Assembly: GCF_000383415.1 (NCBI RefSeq)
Contig: NZ_KB911265.1
Coordinates: forward strand, 22,062 to 86,061
DNA length: 64,000 bases
Reading direction: 5' to 3'
Origin: Hyphomicrobium zavarzinii ATCC 27496
Lineage (GTDB): Bacteria; Pseudomonadota; Alphaproteobacteria; Rhizobiales; Hyphomicrobiaceae
A model generated the notes under the pieces. It was not told the origin of the DNA and searched no databases. It saw only the letters and a list, made by a program, of their open reading frames with translations. A program made the translations under genes and the position numbers. Every line of letters starts with the position of its first letter. Positions within the stretch are counted from its first letter, which is position 1. Shown here piece by piece: positions 56,236-64,000 of the stretch.

Positions 56236-56607
56236 TCAGAGGTTCTTGTTCATGCGGCGGATGCGGGCTGCGAGCTGGCGCATGACGTAGAGGGAGAACG
56301 CGGGGTTGTGGCGCACGAGCTCGAGGAAAGTCTCGCGATTGATGAGGGCGACCTCGGACGGCTCTGCGGCGATGGCGGCGGCGGAGCGGGGCGAATTGTC
56401 GATCAGCGCCAGCTCGCCGAAGATGCCGTGCAGGCCGACGTTCTCAAGAACGGTGCCGAAGGTCACGATGCTGACCTTGCCTTCGATCACCAGATACATG
56501 TAGTCGCCCGGATCCTCCTCCAGGAAGATCTTCTCTCCGGCGCCAAACCGCTTGAGAGGAATCCGGAAGCGCTCGAGAAAATCGAAGTCAAAAGGGGCGC
56601 TCATCAT
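56236..56607 (-). CDS. Stand-alone cyclic-nucleotide-binding domain protein
   Basis: 123 residues that form one cNMP-binding beta-roll (GEKIFLEEDPGDYMYLVIEGKVSI) with a phosphate-binding cassette-like GIFGELALIDNSPRSAAAIA and a C-terminal helix. There is no DNA-binding domain, so it may act by protein contact. GAGG lies seven bases before the ATG. It converges with murA. Confidence 0.88.
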   Translation of the reverse strand: MMSAPFDFDFLERFRIPLKRFGAGEKIFLEEDPGDYMYLVIEGKVSIVTFGTVLENVGLHGIFGELALIDNSPRSAAAIAAEPSEVALINRETFLELVRHNPAFSLYVMRQLAARIRRMNKNL

Positions 56608-56910
56608 GATGAAGCCTCGCTGGTGTCAGGCCCGCCGTGAAAAAGGCCAGTATAACGTGGGCGCCGGGGCCTGTCCGCGAGATCGCACGCAACCGTTAAG
56701 CGCCTTCTGCGCGGAGTTGCCGGAGGGGGCGGGGTGTTGTCCGCCTGCCCGCCTCCCGTCATACTTTTCCGGCATTGACGAGCGTCAAGGACCCGTTTGG
56801 GGGATCGGGCTCAGCTTCTCCCCTGTCGGGGCAACGATCCCATCGCCGCGCATTCGATCGGATAGCGGGCTCCCGCACCCCGCATGCGCTCAACCACCTG
56901 GAGACCACGC
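56608..56910. promoter_or_regulatory. Divergent intergenic region with an FNR/FixK-like site
   Basis: 303 bases between the cNMP-domain gene and DUF992; its only distinctive element is the palindrome at 56775-56788. Confidence 0.5.
56775..56788. promoter_or_regulatory. FixK/FNR-type box
   Basis: TTGACGAGCGTCAA, a perfect TTGA-N6-TCAA palindrome, 122 bases ahead of the DUF992 start and 167 bases from the cNMP-domain gene. Confidence 0.5.
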
Positions 56911-57381
56911 GTGAAAAAAACCGGCCTCACCCTCATCGCCGCCGCTGCCGTGTCGCTGCTGGCGGCCGCTCCTGCGCTCGCGCAGGCGAAGATCAACGCC
57001 GGTACTCTGACCTGCACGGGCGGAGCAGGCATCGGTCTCGTGCTCGGCTCCAAGAAGACCTACGCCTGCACCTACAAATCCGCTTCCGGCAGGCACAGCG
57101 AGGACTACTCGGCCTCGATCACCAAGATCGGCCTCGACATCGGCGTGACCAGCGAGAGCGTGATGGTGTGGACGGTGCTCGCCTCGACCGACGCCATCGT
57201 GGAGCGCGGGCTCACCGGAAATTATGCCGGTGCGACGGCAGACGTGGCGCTCGGCATCGGCGGTGGCGCGAAGGTGCTGGTCGGCGGCTCCAACAACTCC
57301 ATCGTGCTTCAGCCGCTCAGCGTTCAGGGCCAGACGGGCCTTAACCTTGCCCTCGGCGTCGCGGAGTTGTCCATTCGGTAA
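56911..57381 (+). CDS. DUF992 family secreted protein
   Basis: 156 residues from a GTG start (TGGAG nine bases ahead). Signal peptide (LTLIAAAAVSLLAAAPALAQA), then the DUF992 domain: GTLTCTGGAGIGLVLGSKKTYACTY, with the conserved Cys pair, and repeated small beta strands rich in Gly. Periplasmic; function unknown, common in Hyphomicrobiales. Confidence 0.88.
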   Translation: MKKTGLTLIAAAAVSLLAAAPALAQAKINAGTLTCTGGAGIGLVLGSKKTYACTYKSASGRHSEDYSASITKIGLDIGVTSESVMVWTVLASTDAIVERGLTGNYAGATADVALGIGGGAKVLVGGSNNSIVLQPLSVQGQTGLNLALGVAELSIR

Positions 57382-57497
57382 CGACGCCGAAAAGTTACCG
57401 GAGCGGTGCGTTTGCCGGACGGCGGGCCTCGGTTGCGTGGCCCGGCCGCTCCCGCTATCACTCGCGGAGACCGCCACCTCGAACGGGACGTCACTCC

Positions 57498-57941
57498 ATG
57501 CCAGACCTCAAGCTCATCGCCTTCGATGCTGAGGATCTTGCCGTTATCGCGGCACACCTCCAGGACGCCGTGTTGCGTGTGGAAGACATGGCCTACATCA
57601 AGGCCGACCGGCGTTTCGCCATCGTTGCCAATCGCTTCGATTGGGCGCAATCCGCCAAGCCGCCGGCCAACGGAGAGCGCTTCGTGCGCCGGCGGGCGGG
57701 CGCGCGGATCGAGCACGTGACCGGCGCGAAGGTGTCGGGCATCGACCTCACCAACAAGGATCAGGTGCTCTCGCTCTTAACGCTCACGTTCGAGCCGCGC
57801 GAGGCGCCCTATGGAACGATCACGCTGACCTTTGCGGGCGGCGGGGCGGTGCGGCTCGATGTCGAGTGCATCGAGGCGGCTTTGAGCGACCTCGGCGCAG
57901 CCTGGGAAACCCGCAGCAAGCCCGAGCATGCGGGCGACTGA
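57498..57941 (+). CDS. DUF2948 family protein
   Basis: 147 residues, starts MPDLKLIAFDAEDLAVIAAHLQDAVL and contains RRFAIVANRFDW, both landmarks of DUF2948. It is usually found directly before hisD in alphaproteobacteria, as here. No function is established. No signal peptide. Confidence 0.88.
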   Translation: MPDLKLIAFDAEDLAVIAAHLQDAVLRVEDMAYIKADRRFAIVANRFDWAQSAKPPANGERFVRRRAGARIEHVTGAKVSGIDLTNKDQVLSLLTLTFEPREAPYGTITLTFAGGGAVRLDVECIEAALSDLGAAWETRSKPEHAGD

Positions 57942-58070
57942 TGCTCGCCGTTCCCGGGGCAAATGGGAACCTCCTGTGACGCCTGCGCGCTTTCGCCTTC
58001 GCCCCCCCTCGCCTATAACGGCCAGGATCATCGGAGCCCCAGAGAAGGGCTTGCAATACCGGAGCTTTCC

Positions 58071-59369
58071 ATGCCTGTGCGGCTGACCTCATCCGACCCG
58101 GGGTTCGCATCCCGCTTCGAAGCCTTTCTCGCCACCAAGCGGGAAGCGTCGGAGGATGTCGATCAGGCCGTGCGCGCGATCATCTCGGACGTGCGGGCAC
58201 ACGGCGACAAGGCGCTCATCGCGCTGTCGCAGAAGTTCGACAACGTGGATCTCGGCGCCATCGGGATTCGCGTCACGCCGGACGAGGTGGAGGCGGCCGT
58301 GCGCGCCTGCAGCCCCGAGACGCTGGAGGCGCTGGCGTTCGCGCGCGACCGCATCTCGGACCACCATCTTCGCCATCTGCCGGCGAGCGAGACCTATCGC
58401 GATCAGCTCGGCGTGACGCTCGGCCACCGCTGGACGGCGGTGGAGTCGGCCGGCCTCTACGTGCCCGGCGGGCTCGCGTCCTATCCGAGCTCTGTGCTGA
58501 TGAATGCCGTGCCGGCCAAGGTGGCGGGCGTCGAGCGCCTCGTCATCGTGGTGCCCGCGCCGCGCGGCGCGTTGAACCCGCTGGTGCTGGCGGCTGCCAA
58601 GCTCGCGGGCGTCGAGGAGATCTACCGCGTGGGCGGCGCGCAGAGCATCGCCGCCCTCGCCTACGGCACCGAAACCATCCGGCCGGTTGCCAAGATCGTG
58701 GGGCCTGGCAATGCCTATGTGGCGGCCGCCAAGCGGCAGGTGTTCGGCACCGTCGGCATCGACAGCATCGCGGGTCCCTCCGAGGTGCTGGTGATCGCGG
58801 ACAAGTACAACGATCCGGATTGGATCGCGGCGGATCTTCTGGCGCAGGCCGAGCATGACACGGCCGCGCAGTCGATCCTGCTCACCGACGACGAAGCGTT
58901 CGCCGAAGCGGTGGAGGCCGCCGTTCTGCGCCAGGTGCAGCAACTGCCGAAGGCCGACATCGCGGGCGCGAGCTGGCGCGATTTCGGCGCCGTCATTCTG
59001 GTGCGTTCGCTCGACGAAGCGCCGGCCATCGCGGACCGCATCGCGGCCGAGCATCTCGAGATCGCCACCCGCGATCCCGACGATCTCGGGTCGCGCATCC
59101 GCAATGCGGGTGCTCTGTTCCTCGGCGCCTACACGCCGGAGGTGATCGGGGACTACGTCGCGGGCTCCAACCACGTGCTGCCAACCGCACGCAGCGCGCG
59201 TTTCTCCTCGGGCCTCGGGGTGCTGGACTTTCTCAAGCGCACCTCGATCCTGAAGCTGGACGACGAGGCGCTCTCCAAGCTCGCGCCGGCGGCCATGACG
59301 CTCGCGCGCGCCGAGGGCCTCGAAGCGCACAGGCGTTCGGTCGAGATCCGACTTTCCGGGAAAGGCTAG
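58071..59369 (+). CDS. hisD: Histidinol dehydrogenase
   Basis: 432 residues; last step of histidine synthesis, oxidising histidinol to histidine with two NAD. GPGNAYVAAAKRQVFG and the zinc/catalytic motifs AEHDTAAQS and AAEHLEI are present. GGAG lies eight bases before the ATG at 58071; an open frame back to 57963 is unlikely. It is three bases from the UPF0262 gene, so the two are one operon. Confidence 0.97.
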   Translation: MPVRLTSSDPGFASRFEAFLATKREASEDVDQAVRAIISDVRAHGDKALIALSQKFDNVDLGAIGIRVTPDEVEAAVRACSPETLEALAFARDRISDHHLRHLPASETYRDQLGVTLGHRWTAVESAGLYVPGGLASYPSSVLMNAVPAKVAGVERLVIVVPAPRGALNPLVLAAAKLAGVEEIYRVGGAQSIAALAYGTETIRPVAKIVGPGNAYVAAAKRQVFGTVGIDSIAGPSEVLVIADKYNDPDWIAADLLAQAEHDTAAQSILLTDDEAFAEAVEAAVLRQVQQLPKADIAGASWRDFGAVILVRSLDEAPAIADRIAAEHLEIATRDPDDLGSRIRNAGALFLGAYTPEVIGDYVAGSNHVLPTARSARFSSGLGVLDFLKRTSILKLDDEALSKLAPAAMTLARAEGLEAHRRSVEIRLSGKG

Positions 59370-59372
59370 GTT

Positions 59373-59879
59373 ATGGACCAGGTTTCGACAGAGACGGTAC
59401 AGACCAACGACCGCTTGAGCGAGGTCGTGCTCGACCCCGCATCGATCGGCCGGGGCAACGCCAACATCGAGCACGAGCGGGAAGTCGCGATCTACGATCT
59501 GCTCGACGGAAATTCGTTCAAGCTCGAAGGCCGCGACGATGGCCCCTATAAGCTCACCATCGGGCTCGTCGACGATCGACTGGCGCTGACGGTCTACAGC
59601 GCCTCAAAGCCCTCCGAGGAGCCGATTGTCGCCCACCATCTTTCTCTTACACCCTTCAAGCGCATCATGAAGGACTACTTCCTGGTGCTCGATAGCTACT
59701 ATCAGGCCATCCGCACGGCGCAGCCCTCCCGCATCCAGGCCATCGACATGGGGCGGCGCGGCCTGCACGACGAAGGCAGCCGCGTGCTCGTCGAACGTCT
59801 CGAAGGGAAGATCTCCATCGACTTCGATACCGCGCGGCGCTTGTTCACTCTCATCTCCGCCCTCCACTGGAAGGGGTAA
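59373..59879 (+). CDS. UPF0262 family protein
   Basis: 168 residues, the expected size. Landmarks: IGRGNANIEHEREVAIYDLL, LTPFKRIMKDYFLVLDSYY and DMGRRGLHDEG. Conserved between hisD and a low-molecular-weight phosphatase gene in alphaproteobacteria, as here. Function not known; no membrane segment. Confidence 0.93.
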   Translation: MDQVSTETVQTNDRLSEVVLDPASIGRGNANIEHEREVAIYDLLDGNSFKLEGRDDGPYKLTIGLVDDRLALTVYSASKPSEEPIVAHHLSLTPFKRIMKDYFLVLDSYYQAIRTAQPSRIQAIDMGRRGLHDEGSRVLVERLEGKISIDFDTARRLFTLISALHWKG

Positions 59880-59884
59880 ATCTC

Positions 59885-60346
59885 GTGTCAGGCGAGGGGG
59901 ACGGGCATCAGACCGTGCTGTTCGCATGCGCCATGAACGCCGTGCGCAGCCCCATGGCCGCCGCGATCCTTCAGCATTTGATGGGGCCCCACGTGCAGGT
60001 TGCCTCGGCCGGGGTGCGGCCGGGCCTGCAAGATCCCTACGCCGTGGCGGTGATGGACGAGATCGGCATCGACATCTCGGACCACGAGCCCACGGCTTTC
60101 AAGGACGCGGAGGTCGAGAAATACGATCTCATCGTCACTCTATCTCCGGAGGCCCACCACCACGGCCTGGAACTCACCCGCGTGGTGCCAGCGGAGATCG
60201 AGTACTGGCCGACGCCTGACGCGACGGTGGTTCTCGAATGCGGGAACCGGGACGAGATCCTGGCCGCCTATCGCTCCGTGCGCGACACGCTGTTCCGGAA
60301 GATCAAGCAGCGTTTCCTTCCCACGGCAGGCGGCCCGACCGTGTGA
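59885..60346 (+). CDS. Low-molecular-weight protein tyrosine phosphatase family protein
   Basis: 153 residues from a GTG. The P-loop CAMNAVRS (C-x5-R-S) is near residues 15-22, as in LMW-PTPs and arsenate reductases, with ASAGVRPG after it. The C-terminal DP pair of classic LMW-PTPs is not evident (WPTPDAT instead). Same operon as hisD and UPF0262. In many relatives infA and maf come next; here a repeat array and a convergent gene follow. Confidence 0.88.
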   Translation: MSGEGDGHQTVLFACAMNAVRSPMAAAILQHLMGPHVQVASAGVRPGLQDPYAVAVMDEIGIDISDHEPTAFKDAEVEKYDLIVTLSPEAHHHGLELTRVVPAEIEYWPTPDATVVLECGNRDEILAAYRSVRDTLFRKIKQRFLPTAGGPTV

Positions 60347-60392
60347 TCAGTCTGCGGCGGCGAGGGGAAGCCGGCGGCGCCTTTGCGAGACC

Positions 60393-60554
60393 GATGAGTC
60401 ACGCTTCGGACTGATGGGGTCCGAAGCGATCATGGAGCTTTTAGCGAGACCGATGAGTCACGCTTCGGACTGGTAGGGTCCGAAGCGATCATGGACTTTA
60501 ATGAGACCGATGATTCACGCTTCGGACTGGTAGGGTCCGAAGCGATCATGGTCT
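60393..60554. repeat. Second 59-bp-type tandem repeat array, three copies
   Basis: Cores begin at 60393, 60452 and 60509 (periods 59 and 57) with the same perfect CGCTTCGGAC...GTCCGAAGCG hairpin as the array at 31483. Loops vary (tgatggg, tggtagg). It lies between convergent genes and its last copy supplies the stop codon of the cyclase gene. Confidence 0.9.
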
Positions 60555-61853
60555 GGCGGCAACGAGGAACCAAGTGCTCTTCTGGCCAACGCCCTTGATG
60601 TCGATGGGGCCGCGTGGCTCCACCTCGAACGCCGTGCCGAGCCTGTCGCGCGTCATCGGACAGATGTGGATGCGCCCCGGAACGGACGTGCTTTCCAGAC
60701 GCGCCGCCAAATTCACCGCGTCGCCCCAGATATCGTAGCTGAATTTTTGCCGGCCGATGACGCCCGCCATGACCGGTCCCGTCGCCAGCCCCATCCGCAT
60801 GTCGATCTCGTAGCCGGTCTCGGCCCGCAGCCTGCGCACGGCTTGCTGCATGGCAAGCGCCATGTGCGCGAGGCGAGCTGCGAAATCTGCCGTAGGCTCC
60901 GGCACGCCCGAGGCCACCATGTAGGCGTCGCCGATCGTCTTGATCTTCTCGACGCCGTGTTGCTCGGCCAGCGCATCGAACATGGAGACGAGCCTGTTCA
61001 GGAGAGCGACGGTCTCGCTGGCGCCCAGGCGGCGCGCGAGCGGAACGAAGCCCGAGATGTCGGCAAACAGGATCGAGGCGTCCGCGAAGGTATCGGCGAC
61101 AGGCTCGGCGGGCTTCGCCTTCAGGCGCTCGACCACATTGTCCGGCAGGATGTTGCGCAGGAGTGCGTCGGTCTCTGCCTTGGCGTTTTCCGCCAGCCGG
61201 AAGGCGTAATACACGGACGCCGCGATCAGGCCGAAGGTGGTGATGGTGGCCTGAATGTACATGGAATCGAGCACCTCCTGCTCAGCCTGGAGCAGGGACT
61301 CGGAGCCCGGATACCAGAACCAGCACACGAGGTGAAGGATGACCGCGGCGGTGATCGACGGAATGATGAGCGACATCCGCTGGAGCCCGTAGACGACGAA
61401 CGCCGCAGCCGCGATGACGAAGTACTGGAGATGTACACCCGAGTTGCGTCCGAGAAACGCCGTGAAGGCGAGCAGGGCCGCGCACTCCGTCACCAGCATC
61501 AGCAGCGCCGCCGCGACGGCGCCAAACCGGTGCACGAACGGCACGGCCAGCATCACGATCACGATCGCCAGGTTGATATAGACGATCGGCCAATAGCGGT
61601 CGTAGTCGAGAAAAGTCTGCTGAACGAAGTAGACGAGTGTCGAGACCGCGATGAGGTAGGCGATCATGTTGAGGATCATGAGCCTACGCTTGGTTTCCGG
61701 CGGATAGCCGTCGGTTCCGGCCTCGGCAAGGCGCGTAAGCCACCCTCCCAGCGCCGCGAGCCGGTGCGACGCACCGAGGTCAGCGAGCATGCGCCTGAAG
61801 GCGGGATCAGTCCCAGGCTCTTTCGGCCCCGACACGGTCAGCAGTCTCCCCAA
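60546..61853 (-). CDS. Class III adenylate cyclase with membrane domain
   Basis: 435 residues. The N-terminal half has about six membrane segments (residues 60-235). The catalytic domain (about 260-430) shows metal Asp in FADISGF, substrate Lys in KIKTIGDAYM and Asp in YDIWGDAVN (Lys/Asp choice favours ATP), and Arg in NLAARLES. It is probably the source of cAMP for the Crp-type regulator encoded 116 bases upstream. The last codons and stop lie in a repeat copy. Confidence 0.92.
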   Translation of the reverse strand: MGRLLTVSGPKEPGTDPAFRRMLADLGASHRLAALGGWLTRLAEAGTDGYPPETKRRLMILNMIAYLIAVSTLVYFVQQTFLDYDRYWPIVYINLAIVIVMLAVPFVHRFGAVAAALLMLVTECAALLAFTAFLGRNSGVHLQYFVIAAAAFVVYGLQRMSLIIPSITAAVILHLVCWFWYPGSESLLQAEQEVLDSMYIQATITTFGLIAASVYYAFRLAENAKAETDALLRNILPDNVVERLKAKPAEPVADTFADASILFADISGFVPLARRLGASETVALLNRLVSMFDALAEQHGVEKIKTIGDAYMVASGVPEPTADFAARLAHMALAMQQAVRRLRAETGYEIDMRMGLATGPVMAGVIGRQKFSYDIWGDAVNLAARLESTSVPGRIHICPMTRDRLGTAFEVEPRGPIDIKGVGQKSTWFLVAARP

Positions 61854-61969
61854 TGAGGACGAGGTCCTGGATTCCGAAGATAGCAGGAAGCCGGGACCGC
61901 ATCCTGCCGCTCTAACAGGGACGCCTTATCCGGGGAAGTGCCGCAGGAAACAGGACGGGATACCGCCGC

Positions 61970-62665
61970 TCAGGCGCCGGCGATGCCCTCGAGCTCGTCG
62001 ATGTCGCACGTGAAACGGCTCTCCTTGCGCTCGATCGCGCCCCCGTCCTCGAGCATCGCCAGGGCCGCGTTTACCTTAGGGCGGCTCGCGCCGATCAGCA
62101 GGGCCAGCTCGCTCTGAGAGATCGGAAGGTCGAGGATGACCTTGGCGCCGGGCTTGAACTCGCTTTTCTGGCGGGCGGCGGCCAGGAAGAACCGGGCAAG
62201 CCGGACCTCGATCGGATAAAGGGCGATGCCTTCGAGCTGATGGTCGGCCTCGCGGACGCGGTTGCAAAGAAACTTGATGACGGCCTCGCGTACCACGGCG
62301 CGCTGCTCGATCAGGCGGGCGAGCGCGCCCTTGGACAACGTCAGAGCGCCCACCTTTGTGACAGCCGTTGCATCGGCGGTGCGGACGCCTCCATCGAGGA
62401 CAGCGATCTCCCCGAAAATCTGGCCCGGCTCGGCGTGGGCGAAAGACAGCTCGCGGCCTTCGGAGGTGAGCACCGAAAGCCTCACGCGGCCGCCCGTGAC
62501 CAGATAGATCTCCCGCCCCGCATCGCCACGCGCAAAAATGGCCTGACCGCCGTCGAAGGAGGCTTCCCGCATCTCCTGAGCCACCGCTTTCCGGTCGGCC
62601 TCCTCAAGGGCGCCGAACAGAGCGGTTCGCGCGAGCATTTCGAGCAGCGAATCTTTGGCTACCAT
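61970..62665 (-). CDS. Crp/Fnr-family transcriptional regulator
   Basis: 231 residues. A cNMP-binding domain (GREIYLVTGGRVRLSVL...FGEIAVLDGGVRTADATA) and a C-terminal Crp-type helix-turn-helix (ISQSELALLIGASRPKVNAALAMLEDGGAI). No N-terminal Cys cluster, so it is not an FNR-type oxygen sensor. GGAG lies five bases before the ATG. The phosphate cassette has RTADATA rather than the RSAT-like form of E. coli CRP, so ligand type is open. Transcribed toward the cyclase gene. Confidence 0.92.
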   Translation of the reverse strand: MVAKDSLLEMLARTALFGALEEADRKAVAQEMREASFDGGQAIFARGDAGREIYLVTGGRVRLSVLTSEGRELSFAHAEPGQIFGEIAVLDGGVRTADATAVTKVGALTLSKGALARLIEQRAVVREAVIKFLCNRVREADHQLEGIALYPIEVRLARFFLAAARQKSEFKPGAKVILDLPISQSELALLIGASRPKVNAALAMLEDGGAIERKESRFTCDIDELEGIAGA

Positions 62666-62841
62666 CTCGTTCTCCAGCCATCGAGAGACCGGACCCGATT
62701 TTCGCGGGAACGGCCGGGAATGGCAACGTGGTTCTTGATTATCAGGGAGGCTCCGGCAGCGTTTCTCATGGTGGCGTTTCGTTTTCCGACGCGCCCCTTG
62801 AGCCATGCGGCGCCACTCAAGATTGCGAATTTATCCTCATC

Positions 62842-63649
62842 CTAGCGGCTACACCAATTTGAGAACATGGGTGATGTAAGTATCAAACTCGTATTGAAAT
62901 CTCTTATGCTGTAGCGCTCGATGTTGCTCGATACGCTGAGATAGGAGCCGCGACCGCCTTCGACATATTGAGGGTGCAGGAACGATGGATTGCTGATCAG
63001 CCAAGTTCCGGACGGGTGAAACGCCACCGTATTCTGATAGTAGAGCACCGGACGTTTCGTTCGGTAGATTTCTCGCTCATAGAGGCCGTTCAAAGACATC
63101 TCTACGATACGGATGATGTCCTCGCCGTCTTCGGCCGACGTCTGCGACAGCCCAACACGAACTCTCTTGCCGTCAGCCCATACTCCTGTCGTCACTGGGG
63201 AGGGGACGATTTCGTCCTTCAGCAGCTTCCGATCCGTCCACGTTTTTGCTTTCAGGTCGAACACTCCCAGGAACGCTCCCTTGTTCCGGGTGCCATCGAA
63301 GAGCGTGTAGGCGAAGTAGACCTTGCCGCCGTGAACGTGAGGGGTCGATGCGTAGATTACCTCCTCGCGGTGCCCTCTGTCCGGGGCCTTGGCGATTGTG
63401 GTCTTCGTTCCTGAATGCGGATCCAGCGTTGCCAAATGACCAAATGGGCGTCCTTTGGCGTCTCGGACTATCTCTCGCACGAAAAGCAGCGGGCTCATTC
63501 CGTCGCCAACGAAGCGCGGATAGGTGAAGTTGCCCACAATCTTGCGATGCAGGAGCCACGACGGACGCTCAACACTGCTTTTGTAAATGAACAGATCCGT
63601 GCCGTGATAGGCGGTAGCGAGATAGAGCGTTTTGCTCGGCTTGTCGAAG
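62842..63649 (-). pseudogene. 5'-truncated beta-propeller-like gene cut by an IS element
   Basis: About 269 codons stay open from 63649 to the stop at 62842; the frame continues upstream of the first usable start (GTG at 63537) with coherent protein (HFDKPSKTLYLATAYHGTD) until the IS end. Repeated short strands with GK(V/R)...DG and W/Y residues, such as TPHVHGGKVYFAYTLFDGT, suggest a beta-propeller. The end of the protein may be changed too. The 5' part should lie past the IS, outside the window. Function unknown. Confidence 0.65.
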
Positions 63650-64000
63650 TGACCTGAGACCCTTCTCTCATCCAGTCAGAGGGTGAGTCCTGGGCTAAAT
63701 TTCTGGACCTGATCGTTCGTCACGGCAAGGGCCAGATGGTGGTCGTGGAACTCCTCCGGTGTCCGGTTGGCGAGAGCCGAGTGGGGCCGGACACGATTGT
63801 AATCGTCGCGCCACGCCGCCAGCCGCGTTCTCGCTTCGTCGAGCGTGGAGAACAACGTCTCGTTCAAGAGCTCGTCGCGCAGCCGACCGTTGAAACTCTC
63901 GACGAACGCGTTCTGCTGCGGCTTGCCGGGCTGGATGTAGTGCCAGTCGACACCGCTGGCCTTGCTCCATTTGAGGATCGCCATGCTGGTCAGTTCGGTG
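63650..64000 (-). mobile_element. IS3-family insertion sequence, partial
   Basis: Starts with TGACCTGAGACCC, a 5'-TG terminus usual for IS3-family inverted repeats, and continues into a transposase gene that leaves the window. Only the right end (3' end of the transposase) is present; the other inverted repeat and target duplication cannot be checked. Confidence 0.75.
63676..64000 (-). CDS. IS3-family transposase OrfB, C-terminal part
   Basis: The frame enters from beyond 64000 ([12 protein letters not shown] at the edge) and runs to the stop at 63676, about 107 residues. [30 protein letters not shown] contains the last catalytic Glu of the DDE triad (VESFNG), and [14 protein letters not shown] is the standard C-terminal end. 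It belongs to the IS3 family, IS407/IS2-like branch by sequence feel. The first Met in the window (63984) is not the real start. Confidence 0.92.
   Translation of the reverse strand, partial: TELTSMAILKWSKASGVDWHYIQPGKPQQNAFVESFNGRLRDELLNETLFSTLDEARTRLAAWRDDYNRVRPHSALANRTPEEFHDHHLALAVTNDQVQKFSPGLTL

Noticed and set aside
58089..59474. Minus-strand frame of 461 codons opposite hisD
   Set aside because: Antisense shadow of a certain gene.

Overview
The window is chromosomal DNA, GC-rich and densely coded, from an alphaproteobacterium of the order Hyphomicrobiales (Rhizobiales). The evidence is gene order and content: the block divL-like kinase / ahcY / ptsH / EIIA-man / hprK / chvG / chvI / PEP carboxykinase; the block DUF2948 / hisD / UPF0262 / low-molecular-weight phosphatase; a class I lysyl-tRNA synthetase; a PodJ-like polar factor; a BcsS-type outer-membrane protein. 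Two PqqA precursor genes point to a PQQ user, so a methylotrophic Hyphomicrobium-like organism is a reasonable inference but not proven.

Layout. 1-12.6 kb: cell-cycle, carbon and envelope-stress regulation (tyrosine-bearing DivL-like kinase, ahcY, a regulatory PTS without permease, HprK, ChvG/ChvI), then a HugZ-like protein and a GTP-type PEP carboxykinase. 12.6-20.5 kb: flavoprotein, pentapeptide protein, a thioredoxin-fold protein with a His/Cys-rich tail, an RNA/ribosome repair operon (small ORF - rtcB2 - prfH), and a divergent Rrf2 regulator with a thioredoxin-reductase-like flavoenzyme. 20.5-26.3 kb: small envelope and hypothetical genes around two pqqA copies that encode identical peptides, plus a GNAT and an acyltransferase. 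26.5-31.7 kb: PodJ-like protein, TauE/SafE exporter with its TIGR02186 partner, and a 59-bp tandem repeat array. 31.6-42.3 kb: PdeM/Lhr DNA repair pair, pyrD, a lone GmrSD-like nuclease, lysK and a large unknown secreted protein. 42.3-54.4 kb: a long structured non-coding stretch, an alpha/beta hydrolase, a DevCAB-like ABC exporter, an RND efflux operon with its TetR regulator and a perfect operator, and a BcsS-like protein. 54.5-64 kb: murA, DUF992, the hisD block, a second 59-bp array, a Crp-family regulator with an adenylate cyclase, and a gene fragment cut by an IS3-family element that runs off the end.

The items most worth a second look are the orphan pqqA pair, the tiny ORF heading the rtcB2-prfH operon, the leaderless Rrf2 gene whose operator covers its own start codon, the His/Cys-tailed redoxin, the two 59-bp palindrome arrays at convergent gene ends, the pseudoknot-like leader near 43.1 kb, and the lone GmrSD-like nuclease. 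No tRNA, rRNA or CRISPR array was found by eye.
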